Below are positions 11,843 through 24,182 of a stretch of DNA of 64,000 bases, in pieces. The stretch is from positions 7,703,001-7,767,000 of the forward strand of contig OX579636.1 of assembly GCA_951230915.1 (NCBI GenBank), read 5' to 3'. How positions within the stretch are numbered: the first letter of the stretch is position 1; the number at the start of each line of letters is the position of its first letter. A program made the translations under genes and the position numbers. This DNA is from Antitrichia curtipendula. Lineage: Eukaryota; Streptophyta; Bryopsida; Hypnales; Leucodontaceae. Below the pieces are notes generated by a model. That model was not told where the DNA came from. It saw only the letters and a program-made list of their open reading frames with translations, and searched no databases.

Positions 11843-12760
11843 ATTATTATTATCCAATGTGGCAATTGCTTTGCCACATCAAACTACTGATGTGTCCAAG
11901 TTTTCACAATTCAGGAACTCCAAGGGACTCATGGCCTTGTTGAGTGCTCAAGTGAATCTCATCTAGTGCTAGAATCAAACTTCATTGAAATTCCATTCTC
12001 CACCAAACTTGGGTTTATTTTTTTAACAATAGAATTATCCTAGAAGTTGTCCTTGCTTTGGTTTCTAGTTTGCCCCTAATTCAAGACCATATTTGAATTT
12101 TTATCCAACTTATATATTTTTGGGAATGATAGTAAGGCATGATTGCAAGCAATTGAATTCTCTTCTTCTCATATTGAGGTTTAGATTCCATCCTTTGTAA
12201 TGAAAAGTTAATTCTTGTGTTTTACCTTTTTTTCAAAAGGCCTTAAATTAATTTCTAGCATATAATTTAAAGCAACCTTCTATTTACAAAAACTGACCAA
12301 ACTTTGTGAAAGAGGCAAAAGAAAATTTGAAAATCTATATAGAATTGTGCAAATTTTACAAGAAGATAATTTTTATTGTTGCCCAACAAAATTTTAGGAA
12401 GAGGTTCATCAAAAGTGGGAGAGGCAATTTAATTTCTAACTTTTAGAAAACTCTTTTAACATTCAATTTGAACTTTTGGGGTTGCTTTGATTTTGAAAAC
12501 AAGGCAAAGTTACTCCTAGAATACAATTTCTAGCATTTCTTATTAAAGCAATCTATGAAATACAAATAGAAAAGATACAATTAAAACTAGTAGAAATTTG
12601 GCATCTCTATCCATCTATCTTTTAAATGATCGCCACATGAGCGACAACCAAGGAGGATTGCCCCCCCTTATTGCCCCAACTAAGGATAAATGTAAAAATT
12701 GCCCCCTATTTTGTGCCGTGTAAATTTTGTCTTCCTTCATCTCTACAAAATATTTTGGGG
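11843..12760. other. Gene-free AT-rich DNA
   Basis: Nothing recognisable. Base composition changes sharply at about 12760, where the GC-richer island leading to the transporter gene begins. Confidence 0.5.
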
Positions 12761-14202
12761 CCTCTTTGATTCCAGTTATGAATTCAGAATTTGCAAATTC
12801 AATCAGGGTGGCAAATGGACATTTCCCTGGCCATGAGCGACATCATGTCTGGCTGGAGGGTCCCAAATTTATCCTGCTCCCAAGGCTACACTGCTACCAA
12901 GTCCGCGACTACGGTTACGTACAGCGCTCCCCTGGTGAAAGGCCGGCGGAAGCGACTGTAGCTCTGGGCGTATGGGAGCCCCCTCCTGGACCAGATGGTG
13001 AGACAAGGCGACAGGGGCTCGCAGATACGGCCCCAATACAGGCCATGGAAGGGAGTCCAATTCGAAAATTCAGAAAAAAAACAGAGCCTTGCGTGGCCAG
13101 GGAGAGAAAATCCACCTGTGTCTGGAGTCAGACAGGGCCTGGGCAGTGGGCACTCACTCTCGGAAGCGCTAGCGTGAGTGGACGGAGCCACGAGGTGGAG
13201 GTGATGGTCGTCGTCGCCTTCCTCGCTTGCTGGCTTGGAAACGACGAAGGGCGGGCACTAAGCGCCGTCCGTCAATTAGGGCGAACAGGAGTCCATGATC
13301 ATGCATGCCCTGCTTTGATGAGCATCAACCGATTGCAGCCGTTATTTTCTCGTTACAATTCCACTCATCACCTTATTGCGGCGGCGGATTCTTCGCCCGG
13401 GTCACTAATTACTCGCTCCTCCGCCATGTGGTTGCCCCACTACTCATAAAGCCCTCTTGGAGTCTTGGTGCAGTTTGTTTAATGCAGACCGCTTGTCTCG
13501 TCGCAGACTTCAGTTGGGTGTCGCGATCCGTGATTCACTACTACTGTGCCATGTGCGAGCAAATCCCGTGGGGCACCCACCCAATTGGATGACTCCATAG
13601 TTGTAGAGAAGGCTCGAAAGTTTGGCTTTCGGTGGCCGTGAGTCGCGCAAGGGTGGTCATCTTCTGTACGTAGTTCATGTAGTGAATGCAGAGTCACAAG
13701 CAAAAGGGTGATCGTGGTACGTCGTGGGTTGGGCAACTAGTTTGTGTGTAGGCTACTGATGAAGATTTTTAGGGGATAGTGAAAAATTGTGAGAAGACTT
13801 GTTGTTGTTGTTGTGGTGGTGGTGGTGGTGGTAGTGGTGGTGTGTTGTCGTGGTTTCGTTGAATGGTTGTCGCTCAAGGGCTAGGTCTGGAGGAGCCGCA
13901 ATTCTGTGTGTCTATGGAGCAGTAAGCGTCTTGCTTACGTCAAGTCAATGTAGGCCGTGCCCTTCCGGCGGAGAAGAATATCACAGGTTCTTTGGTTCTT
14001 GTTCGCTTTCTTGTGGAGAGTGGTGGGGTGTGATTTTGCAACATGGTAGCGGACGGGATTCAGCCACAATCTCCGACGTCGGTGTCGGCGCAAACTTTCT
14101 TGACTTTCTTGTAGTTGCGCTCCACCCTTGAGCTGTAGCAAAGTAATTGCCTAGACGACGAAGACGGCGACGCCGAGGAGTTTGGAGAGGACTCTTCCCG
14201 AC
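12761..14202 (+). promoter_or_regulatory. GC-richer upstream island of the CAT gene (promoter and 5' UTR)
   Basis: This stretch is markedly GC-richer than the DNA to its left and runs to the CAT start codon at 14203. It contains a trinucleotide tract (GTT then GTG, 13798-13845) and several GAAGA/CGCCG-rich patches typical of plant 5' leaders. The in-frame stop nearest the start codon is TAG at 14152-14154. No TATA box is obvious, so the transcription start is not fixed. An open frame at 12727-13449 is not supported as a gene. Confidence 0.45.
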
Positions 14203-17200
14203 ATGGCAGATGACGAAGGAGGAGTTCGCTACCAGCACCCATCCAGCTTCTCCAGTGCTTCCGAGTATGGGCGCGCGATCCTGGGGACGCCGCGGCGTCT
14301 CTGCGAGCGAGCGTTTGCGGTGTCCACGCCTACAGAAGAAATGACGGAGGTAGCGATCAATCCCAGCTCATGCAAGCAGTGGTCATGGAGTCTTGCTTTC
14401 TTAGTTAGTCTGTTCCCTTGTAGCGAATTTCCTTGAATTGTTTTAATCTCCTGGGGCACAAAGTGCGATCAATCCCAGCTCATACTCGCTTTTGCATCTC
14501 TGCAGTGGCTATGGAGTCTTTCTTTTTTGGTCTGTTTGTTCCCTTCAGCGAGTTTCTTGAAGTTTGTATCTTCTTGTGCTCGGAGTGCGATCAGTCCTAG
14601 CTCATTCTCTGTGTAAATCTCTTCTCCAGTGGCCTTGGACTGTTTTTTGGTTGGTCTGTCCCCTCGTAGCGATTATCCTAGCGGTTCACTCTCCTTCTTG
14701 GCCTTCTTGGTCTTCGTGTAAGCCCGAAATCCTGTTCGGAGGCAGCTTTGCGAGTCCCGAGATGAATTTGGATTTCTTGGATATTCTTGGAGCACCTCGG
14801 GACTTGCTATTACCCCGAAACTGGGAGCCTTTCATGTGTACCCCGGCGTTGAACGCTCTTCTTCGCTGTCTCGAACGCTGGAATAGTTTGGTAGCTACCT
14901 TTGAAGTGTAGAGTGCTTCTCAGTGTACGATCTGTGGAGAGAATGGACCAAAATTGTATACTCAAGCCTCTTTAGTCTTTCTTACCACCTGAGGCCCTAA
15001 CTTTTTCATCTCGGCAGAGTTTGAATGTGGAACAAGTGTGCTACAGTCAATGATAGTGTGGCTGGTGTGCGGGGTATGCTAGATTGTCTCAAAACTCTTT
15101 AAATCTTTCTAACTGCATATTGTCCCAACTTTTTCACTGTGCCAGATTTTGAATGTGGAACAAGTGTGCTACAGTCGATGATAGTGTGGCTAATGTGCAG
15201 GGTATGCTCGAATATCCTTTTAAAGAAGGACGTAAAAAAGAGGTTTTGAGTGTACATTTCAAGGTGGGGTGTCCCGAGAGCGGTGCTTGTTTCACTGTGA
15301 ACTAGATTACTTGCCAAGGAAGGGTAGTAAGAATATGTGCTCTGTTGTGTGGCGCAGGTGAAGGCTCGATCCGGCGCCGAGATGAGCCGGAGTTTGCATT
15401 GGTGGGACGTCATAGCGCTTGGAGTGGGTGGAATGGTAGGCGCTGGCATATTCGTCTCCACTGGAACTGCTGCTCACACTTACGCTGGACCTGCCGTGGT
15501 GATCGCCTACTTGGTCGCAGGAATCTCAGCTCTGCTCTCTGCGCTGTGCTACACGGAGTTCGCTGTGGAGATGCCGGTCGCCGGCGGTGCCTTCAGCTAC
15601 CTCCGCATCACTTTCGGTATGTGCCAAATTCTGGACATTCTGTGACCAAAGTCTAGGAAGCTTTAGTGTTCTGGAATGGCCTTGTGGCTGAAAGGACACT
15701 CAAACCTCTTTAACCGTACCACCTGGGGTCCCATTTTTTCCTCTATGAGTGGGTGACTAATGTGCTACAGTTGGTGGGCAAATTGCAGGATATTGTAGAG
15801 TGTCATAATAAACCAATCTCTGTGAAGCTTTTCTGTTCTTGTCACCTAACGAACACTCAAAACCACTTTAATCTTTCCTCCTGGTGTCCCAACTTTTTCT
15901 CGAGGGACATAGTTTGTATGTGTGACAAGTGTGCTACTGTCAATGATTAGCGTAGCGAGTGTGCTGGATACTCTAGAGTGACAGTTCAGAGAAGGTCATA
16001 GTTGAAACAATCTCTCTGAAGCTTTTATCTTCTTGAATAGGCCTTGTTGCCGAAAGAACACTCAAAATCACTTTAATATTTCCTCCTAGTGTCCCAATCA
16101 TTTTCTCTATTACATTGACTATCACATGTGTAACAAGTGTGGGATTGTCAATGATTAGCGTAGCGAGTGTGCTGGATATTCTAGAATCCCATATCAGGGA
16201 AGGTCATCAAGAGATTTTCGCGAAAGTCGTTTTGTGTCTCTTTCTACTCCGAAAGAATTTGGAAGAGCACTCGAATCTCTTTAATCTGACCACCTGGGGT
16301 CTCAACGTTTTTACTTTGACATAAATGTAAAGTCTCAATTCACCATACAGCGAGGGAGAGGTTCCATTCACCATAGAAGTGAATGTTGAACCTTTTCCTA
16401 CAACAACCTAGCAATTCACTATCTTCAGTTCCTCACATTGAATCTTTCTCAAGCCGAACATGAATTGCAAAAATCTAAATTTCAATAGATTATGTATTTT
16501 CACACTTAACACTAACCAAAGCTCACCTGTATGGGCAATGGAGCCTCCAATGTATTGTATGGTTAATGGAGCCTCTACCTTAGTTCGAATGTGTGACAAG
16601 TTTGCTACAGTCGGTGAGAGTGGCAATTGTGCCGGGTATTCTAGAATGTCGTTTTAGATAAGGTCGGAATAAATTGATTTGAGGGGAAATTCGTTTTGTG
16701 TGCTTGGCAGGGGAATTTGCTGCGTTCATAACCGGGGCGAACTTAATCATGGAGTACGTCCTGTCCAATGCGGCTGTAGCGAGGAGCTTCACATCCTACG
16801 CTGCCAGCGCCTGCGGTGTGCTTCACGCCGACGCCTGGCGCGTGCACGTCGAAGGCTTGGCCGCCGGCTACAGTCAGATTGATCTCGTGGCGGTTGTAGT
16901 GGTGGTGGTGCTCACCGTGTGCTTGTGTTGCAGCACTAAGAAAAGCTCCCTGTTCAATTTAGTGATGACTGTTCTCCACATCGCGTTTATACTCTTCATT
17001 ATCATTGCGGGATTCGTGAAAGGGGACACACGGAACCTCAAACAAGCCGGCGACCCCGTGAGCAGTGAGTCAGGCTTTGCTCCCATGGGGATCCGAGGGA
17101 TCTTCAACGGCGCTGCCATTGTGTATTTCAGCTATATTGGGTTTGATGCCGTCTCGACTACCGCTGAGGAAGTGAAGAACCCCGCCAGGAATATGCCGAT

Positions 17201-18948
17201 TGGGGTTTCGGGGTCGGTGATTATTGTCACTGTCCTGTACTCGCTCATTGCCGTCGCCTTGTGCATGCTGCAGCCGTACGACATGGTATGCTCTTCCCAC
17301 CTAAACCCTGCATTTTCTTACCTCCGTAAGAATGTTGTACTGTTTTGAAAGTTTTGCAGACAAAAGTGTGGCTATGGCTCGTGAACTTCCGCGGTCTTTA
17401 TACTGAAATTGAATTGGTACATTCTTCAGGAGTCCTCCTGTTGTGGGTTGCCATAGTTGGTTCTGTCATTGTTATACCGTTGAGAATGATACGGTCGTAG
17501 TTTGAATTCTGGTGTTGTCAATGGACACATGTCAATGGGACTGCATTTGATGGTCCAGTTTCCTCCTCTGATGCAATTGCATTAGAGGGTTGATTGGACT
17601 GTTAAGAATGACTTTGCTGTAGTTTAGATTTTGACGTTGTCAATATTCTAATGGAAACACGTAGAGTAGATTCTGCCGGGTGCAGTGTGAAGCTGAGGAA
17701 GCCTCGATCTGAAAATCGCTTGTGACTTGCAGATTGATACAGGAGCCCCATTTTCCACTGCGTTCCAGCATGTTGTGGGATGGGAGTGGGCAACCAATTT
17801 CATTGGCGTAGGTGCCAGCTTGGGCATTATGACTTCCCTCCTTGTAGCGATGCTTGGTCAGGCGCGCTACTTGTGTGTGCTTGGCCGTGCACACATTGTG
17901 CCCCACTGGTTTGCTGCTGTGAATCCAGCAACTGGCACTCCTGTTAATGCCACCATCTTTCTTGGTAAGTCCCTGGTCTCTAATCCACTTTGAAGTTCAT
18001 CTCAATGTTATGTTAACTGCCAACACAACAAGCTTCAGGGTTAGTGCTACGTTCCTTCAATTTGTCGCATACGATTTACTGTTTTCTGTGTTGTAACTTG
18101 TGAACGTGTTGCAAGGTTCCTACATTCTGTTGCATACCATTTTACTGTTCTGTGTGTTGGAACTTGTGGACTTGTTACAAGGTTCCTTCATTCTGCTACA
18201 TACCATTTTCTCTTCTGTGTTGTAATTTGTGAACGTGTGTGTTGTACCAGGTGCATGCACTGCAGGAATAGCACTCTTCACTGAACTCTCCGTGCTTCTG
18301 AATCTGATTTCCATCGGCACGCTCTTTGTGTTTTACATGGTTGCCAACGCTCTCATCTTCCGTCGTCACCATGTTCCTGGCAAGACGAGTGCCTTGCCCA
18401 CGGCAGCTTTTTTGACCGTCCTCACCGTGCTTTCAGTAACGTTTGTGACCGTATGGCAGTGTGACAAGGAGAATCGACACAGTTGGGTGCTCTATCTTTT
18501 GGGTGGCCTGGTCATTGCACTGACAACTTTATTTTGGCTCAAAGTCCCGACTGCACAAAAGGGCAAAGACTGGAGTGTTCCATGCATGCCATGGGTGGCA
18601 GCAGCGTCCATTTTCCTGAACGTCTTCCTCCTGGGTTCTTTGGATAAGGATTCGTATATCCGGTTCCTAGTCTGGACCGCGATTGCAGTGGTATTTTATC
18701 TTCTTTACGGTGTTCATTCTACCTATGATGCAGAGGCTCAACTGTCACTCGACACTCCAATGAAAGAAGGGATCGAATTCGGGTACTTTGAGAAATTCAT
18801 AAATCAGAATTATGAAGGAGGTTTGAGACCGTTGGTGGTGGAGGTTCAAGATGAAGCTCCTCGTTCATGGATCCCAGTTATGCCGCTTTCGATTCAGAGT
18901 GTCAAATTGGGTCTTGATCCAGATGCGGGTGAGAATGGAAGGCGGTAG
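14203..18948 (+). CDS. CAT: Cationic amino acid transporter, CAT6/CAT7 type (five exons)
   Basis: Predicted exons are 14203-14349, 15358-15616, 16711-17285, 17733-17964 and 18251-18948; all introns are GT-AG and phases agree, giving 636 residues. The protein is a multi-pass APC-superfamily permease importing basic and/or neutral amino acids at the plasma membrane or an endomembrane. Residues 15-49 (SSFSSASEYGRAILGTP ... EEM) match the cytosolic N-terminus of plant CAT6/7. TM1 carries the substrate-loop motif GVGGMVGAGIF (71-81); then come SYLRITFGEFAAFITGAN, the SYIGFDAVSTTAEEVKNP segment and GASLGIMTSLLVAMLGQAR. The C-terminal CAT domain lies at about 510-565 (WSVPCMPWVAAASIF, NVFLLGSL, HSTYDAE). 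A tail of about 70 residues after it is longer than I would expect. The start codon is the first ATG after an in-frame stop. Localisation and substrate are inferred from family. Confidence 0.93.
14353..14700 (+). repeat. Three degenerate 110-120 bp tandem repeats in CAT intron 1
   Basis: GCGATCAATCCCAGCTCAT recurs at 14353 and 14465 and, slightly changed, at 14587. Each is followed by an ATGGAGTCTT-like tract, TGTTCCCTT and a TAGCGA/CAGCGA tract. The first copy starts three bases inside the intron, so the functional 5' splice site lies at the edge of the repeat. Confidence 0.8.
15001..16650 (+). repeat. Six degenerate copies of an intronic repeat across CAT introns 1 and 2
   Basis: A core of the form AACAAGTGTGCTACAGTC, then AATGATAGTGTGGC, then GTGCnGGnTATnCT occurs near 15030, 15155, 15760, 15920, 16130 and 16585. 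Between cores a second block recurs: GAACACTCAAAnCnnCTTTAAT, then CCTCCTGGTGTCCCAAC and a TTTTTC tract. Two copies are in intron 1 and four in intron 2, on either side of coding exon 2 (15358-15616), which they do not disturb. Confidence 0.8.
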
Positions 18949-19426
18949 CAGGTGATGAATGTGCTGTAAATGGGCGCTAGGTGGACAATCAGGGGTTTAG
19001 GTGTTTGATAATTGGTAGATATGATAAGTCTTTTGATAAGCCCAACTCTGTACAATCAACAGGATACTACTTACTGTATGTTTAGTTTGCATCTTTTTTT
19101 CTAGTGTAGAGTGACTAACCAGGATATGCATGAATGGGCTCAGTAGCTCATGCCCATCACACATGGTGACATGGCTGATTGTAATTGTATACCTGTACCA
19201 TACAACATTACACAAAGACATGACCCTTTGCAAGGGTTTATGATATTTATGCACTACATTTATCTTTCTGTTCGATTGGACAAGATATGGAGAAGTTATG
19301 AATTGTTGAAGTGTGAAGTACTAGGGTCCTAAGCACATGGCAAGACTATTGTACCATGCAGCTTAAGATATTGTGTAACAGAAATATCCTTGACTGTGAT
19401 AAGAACCTAGAGTAAGATAACTACAT
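18949..19426. other. CAT 3' flank
   Basis: Presumed 3' UTR and downstream DNA of the transporter gene. No canonical AATAAA is obvious, which is common in plants. No further gene was seen. Confidence 0.4.
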
Positions 19427-19920
19427 ACTAGTGTGCCCTGTGTTGTTGCCACAGTATAATTAAAAATAATTTAATTTAATTTAATTTAAAAAATCCATAA
19501 TTTGCAACAAATGTTCAAACTAAAAATAATTTTTTAATTTTGCAAGGGCTTTGTTTTGTAGCGTTTGGACGAGCATTTAATTCAAATTTTTACTTTGAAA
19601 AAATCTGTAACTTTCACATAGTACATCCAAATGCCACGAAATTGGTATGAATAGAAAGCTTTATGCACAAAAGAGTGCAAGGGTTTTGTTTTGTAGCGTT
19701 TGAACGTGTGACATGGAAGTTATGATTTTTTGCAAAAACTTTGAAATTCAATAACTTTCACACCATTCGTTCAAATGCCACGAAACAAAGTCCGTGCACC
19801 CCTCCTTGTCAAGAGCTTTCGAGTGGTACTAGAAGCACTGCCGGACACCTTACGATTTGTTAGTTCTCATCGTATCAAACAAAACAAAACAAACAACCTA
19901 TCTTAAGGTATAGATAATTT
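19427..19920 (+). repeat. Dispersed repeat C, copy 1
   Basis: Begins ACTAGTGTGCCCTGTGTTG and ends with (AAAAC)n, then AACAACCTATCTTAAGG, then TATAGATAAT. A second full copy is at 20712-21308 in the same orientation, and a third, shorter and diverged, at 39843-40068. It is non-coding, contains internal TTTAA runs, and no terminal inverted repeat was seen. Confidence 0.65.
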
Positions 19921-20087
19921 TGATCACTTTCTAAAACCTACCCGTATATATTTTTGCCTAAAATGTACACCCACTATGCATGATAGACTATGGTCAGTTT
20001 CAAAAACACCTATTTCCAGCACTTTGAAAATTCCTAGTGATTTAGTGGCCAAAAAATGTATTCCAAGTAAGAATCTAGAATTTCCTT

Positions 20088-20675
20088 TTAACCCCTAAAG
20101 TCCTGCTTGTCCCCTCAGGGGACAATTTGGGTATGGGTAGGTTCCTATTGTCTCAATTTGAAGTGAAATTTTTTGAGATTTTTTGAGGTTGTGTAGCTTT
20201 GCAAGAGCTTTGTGAATATATCATTTTTGTTTCAATCGGATGCCGGATGAAGAAGTTACGGCACAATGAACAAGAAATGGAGACTGGCGGGCAGCCCAAA
20301 AAAAATTACAAAAAGTCAAAATAATTTTTTTTGAATTTTCTTCCTAACACATTATGTTTTTACCTATACGAGAAGCTTTGAATCATTCTATTTGGACTAA
20401 GGATGAGAAAGTTATGGACAATCTTAGTTTTTTGGGCAATTTAAGCATCTTCTTGGAAAAAAACTTTTTGTTCAACTTTGAATGCTAATATCTTCCAATC
20501 CGTAAGGTGAAATTTGATGAAATTTTTACTACATGATCTCATATAAGTTAAGTACAAGATCCTATGGTTAAATTCCAAAGAAAACAAAAAAATTGGTTTT
20601 CTTAAGTGAATACAACAGAAGTGGTAGTTTTGAGTGGTTTTTGGCAGAAAACACCCTTGGGGCTTTAGGGGTTAA
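20088..20675 (+). mobile_element. TTAA/CCCCTAAAG MITE, short (588 bp) derivative
   Basis: TTAACCCCTAAAGTCC at the left, GGCTTTAGGGGTTAA at the right. Compared with the roughly 920-bp copies it lacks about 330 internal bases after GCATCTTCTTGGAAAAAAAC. The copy at 46727-47308 shows the same deletion. A subterminal palindrome TTGTCCCCTCAGGGGACAA lies near the left end. Confidence 0.85.
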
Positions 20676-20711
20676 CTAGCAACAAGTCTCTACAAAAGTT
20701 TTTTCAATATA

Positions 20712-21308
20712 ACTAGTGTGTCCTGTGTTGTTGCCACAATATAATGAACAGTAATAAAAAATAATTTAGTTTAATTTTTTAATTTTAAAAAATCGTAATT
20801 TGCAATAAATGTTTAAACTAAAAATAAAATTTTAATGTATTATTTTTTTGAAATTCAGTAACTTTTATATAGTAATTGCCTTGTATCATTGTTGTAGCAA
20901 AAAAAATTAAAAATAATTCTATGATTTTTTAATTCATTAGAACTTTCAAATTCAATTATTTTTACATTGTAGTGTGAGAGGTTGCATTCCTACCACAAAT
21001 AAAATGCTTTATGCACAAAGGAGTGCAAGGGCTTTGTTTCATGGTGATTGGACGTGCAACGTGGAAATTATGATTTTTTGCAAAATAAAAGAGAATTTCA
21101 ATTAATTTGAAATTCATTAAAAATTTTGAAATTCAATACCTTTCATACCATTTGTCCAAATGCCACGAAACAAAGTCCGTGCACCCCTGCTTGTCAAGAG
21201 CTTTTGAGCGATACCAAGAGCACCCCTGGACGCCTCCCGGTTTGTTAGATCTCAACCTATCAAACAAAACAAAACAAAACAAACAACCTAATTTAAGGTA
21301 TAGATAAT
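20712..21308 (+). repeat. Dispersed repeat C, copy 2
   Basis: Starts ACTAGTGTGTCCTGTGTTG and ends with four AAAAC units and TTTAAGGTATAGATAAT. It is longer than copy 1 because of extra AT-rich sequence in the first half. Confidence 0.65.
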
Positions 21309-21471
21309 AGAAACTGTGTTGAAATATTTATTTGTATTTTAGGTGTAGTTAGGGTCAGTTTCTATTGGGGCAATGGATCTCCAGGAATCAAAGGGAAGCT
21401 AGAGGAAGCCTATGCATCTAGATAAGCTACAACGTTTCCATCGGGGTCGCTCGTGCCTCTCACCACCCTTT

Positions 21472-21685
21472 CACAGGGAGTTCATATCGCGTTCCCGGTG
21501 TTAATTCCCGGTGAGTCTCAAATTTCCCTATGTATGTGTAGTTGCAACACCTCTGCAAAATACCTATAAATAGAACAGAATACCTATAAATAGAAAAAAT
21601 TTACAGGTGTCAAATTTTAAAGTTCAGTGGGAAATTTGAGACTCACCGGGAATTAACACCGAGAACGCAATATGAACTCCCTGTG
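21472..21685. mobile_element. Fold-back element with about 56-bp inverted repeats
   Basis: The left arm CACAGGGAGTTCATATCGCG, continuing through GTGTTAATTCCCGGTGAG, is mirrored at the right end (GGGAATTAACACCG ... CTCCCTGTG). The loop is about 100 bases with two ATACCTATAAATAGAA units. No target duplication was found, so the class is open. Confidence 0.7.
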
Positions 21686-24182
21686 CTTCTTAGTAGATAC
21701 AACTATTTTCAAGCTACAATGCATTATTTGTCTATTAAACGCTGAAAATTATGAAGAGCAAAAATGTCAATATAGATGAAAATACACACCACCCAAACTA
21801 CTTGGTGGCAATTGTGGTGCACAATTTTTAGAAAAGTGCTTTACTTTGTTATTTTCTTCAAATAAACTCCATCTAGGCTTTTGTCCAAGCCCTCTGCTTT
21901 GTAAACAAAAAATGCAAGGGCTGGATGCTAGAGGGGAGTCTAGAAGGGAACTCGAAGGAAAGACTACAATAGAATGCTCTTATACAACTCAGTTCAAGAG
22001 GTCCAAATGCTCAATGGCAACGTGCTCTTATCATATTTCATTTCTTACTAAAAAAATCAATTTAGTGCACCTTGCAATAATTCTTAACCCTTTTGAGAAT
22101 TATGTCTTTCAACCGGTATTGTTGTTGGCAGTATTTTGCGGCGTTTGGATGAATTTTGACATAGTCCTAGAGGATGAAAACATTCAATATTTTATTCACT
22201 TTATTTTTCCTGGATGTGTCGTCAACTTGCATTTAATCTATAGTTGAAAATAGTGCTTTAGGACTCAAGGCTTTTATTATAGAGTTGTCTTTGTATTGAA
22301 AGTAGATGTCATTGACATGTGTGAGTGCGGCCTAAAATGCCTAGTTATACTATTTTAGACTATTGACCATGGCGCCGAATCCAAAAAAAATACTAGCCCC
22401 ACGTCTATGGATCTCGAATTTTTTCTATAAAAAAAATGGGGCAAGTTGCGAACTCAATGTTCAAGTATTTTTTATGGATGGAAAACTTGGCTGTTGGCTA
22501 TGTGCTGAAAAATTTCATAAGAAACACTACCAATAACAAAAGAAAACTTTCATAAATTGCAGCAATTGCACTACTAGATTTCCCTGTCAACACCTACGAC
22601 AATAATGCATTATACACATCCTCTTGATGTTTGAAATGGCAATGTTGTCGTCTAGCTTGCTCTGATCCAATCTTGTTGCAGTATGTAACAATGTTTTCTT
22701 TTGTTTAGCTTAGCAATCTAGACAAGAGACCTGTCTAAAATGAGAGTGAAAAGAAACTGCAATGATCTCCTTTATTTGATACTCCCCCGTCTTGTTTTAC
22801 TATTGAAGCACAAGTCATTGCAACACATTTGATTACAAAGCACAGTGTCCAAAAGTAGCAAGTAGGCTACATTTTTGAGATGCTTGATGAGACCTACTTA
22901 CTATAACTCCCTATTTTGATGAAAGACTAATTTTCAACAAGTGATACATCTCTTCAACATCTTCGTTGGTTGTAAATGACATGGTGCATTAAATTGTTGG
23001 GATGGAAGTTGAGTACCTAGAAAGGGTACCCTCTCGGATATTTTTGGCTATGCCCTCAAGATTCCTCCAACGCTTGGCTTCTATACAACTCACCACCCAT
23101 CAACAAAACTCGCACATGGTGGCTTGATGCATTGTGCAATGCCATCTATATTAATGACAACAACACAATTATCTAAAGGAAAAATTTGAGTAGTAAACTT
23201 GAAGCATGGACTTACCAAAGATTCTTATTTGCCACAAAATAACATAGGACAATAAATCCAAATCTGCCCCAAATATCAACAAAGAAAACAAATCCTTACT
23301 TTCCTTCATTGCTACCGAATCTTGGTCTAATTTTATAGCTATTGGAGTTATTGCTAGAATTACTATTGCTACAAAGGGAGCAATAGTGGAGCCTTTGTTG
23401 CTAATGGAGGGTTGGCCTCTCCTATCAAATTAGAATTCAGAACCCCTACAAAGCATCCACTCTTTTGAAAGGAGCCATGTTGGCAAGGCCTATCCTAAAA
23501 TAGGTGCAACAACTCTTTTACTATCCATAGATTCGTATGAGGAGAAGTTGAGTCGTGCAATTCCACCTAGCTAGAAAACGCATGTACGTAAATGAACCAC
23601 AACAGTTGCAAAGGAAAACAACATATGTGAATGGTTGGATGCTCACCAGAAGAACACATCTATTGTTACCATAAATAGCCACCCTAGCTTATTGAAAATT
23701 TGTCCTAATTCATGAGGTGAGCTATATGCATCCAACATTTTTTTTTGTGGATCATACTAGTGTAGGGCCGCTCTCCCTCTCCTATACACAAGTAGAAGTA
23801 CAACAACATTTACTAGTAGATGATGCATGTGATAAGAACAATGAGTGGAGATGTACAATTTAGGTCACATTTTGGAAGAATGTTGCATCCTATAATGGAA
23901 AGAAAGACATTGTGCATCAAATTTGATATTGAAAAAGAAGACATCATCGTTGATGGTGTTGCACATAAGTTATACAAGTCAAAATCTAACCACTAGAAGG
24001 AAGTAGTCTTTTCTACTGATGGCATTGGTCTTTTTGACTGCCTCCATCTCCACAACATACCTATTTAGACAATTTAGATAAGATAACTTTTTGGCACTAG
24101 TGCCATATAATGGACACCCTTCTTTGCAAAGGATTCATCAAACTCCAATGAACAAAGAGATGTTGAGAGCTCTAAAGATTCC
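21686..24182. other. Gene-free DNA
   Basis: The longest ORF (21846-22247, 133 codons) has no recognisable domain and is not supported by splice or composition evidence. No complete element was identified. Older, unresolvable repeat material is likely. Confidence 0.45.

Noticed and set aside
12727..13449. A 240-codon open frame upstream of the CAT gene
   Set aside because: It starts at a non-ATG codon, has no recognisable domain, overlaps equally open frames on the other strand, and sits in a GC-rich stretch where long chance ORFs are expected.
14564..14909. Alternative first exon for CAT (ending ...LVATFE before GTGTAG), also phase-compatible with 15358
   Set aside because: The exon 14203-14349 matches the CAT6/CAT7 N-terminus clearly, whereas this one does not and lies inside the intron 1 repeat region.
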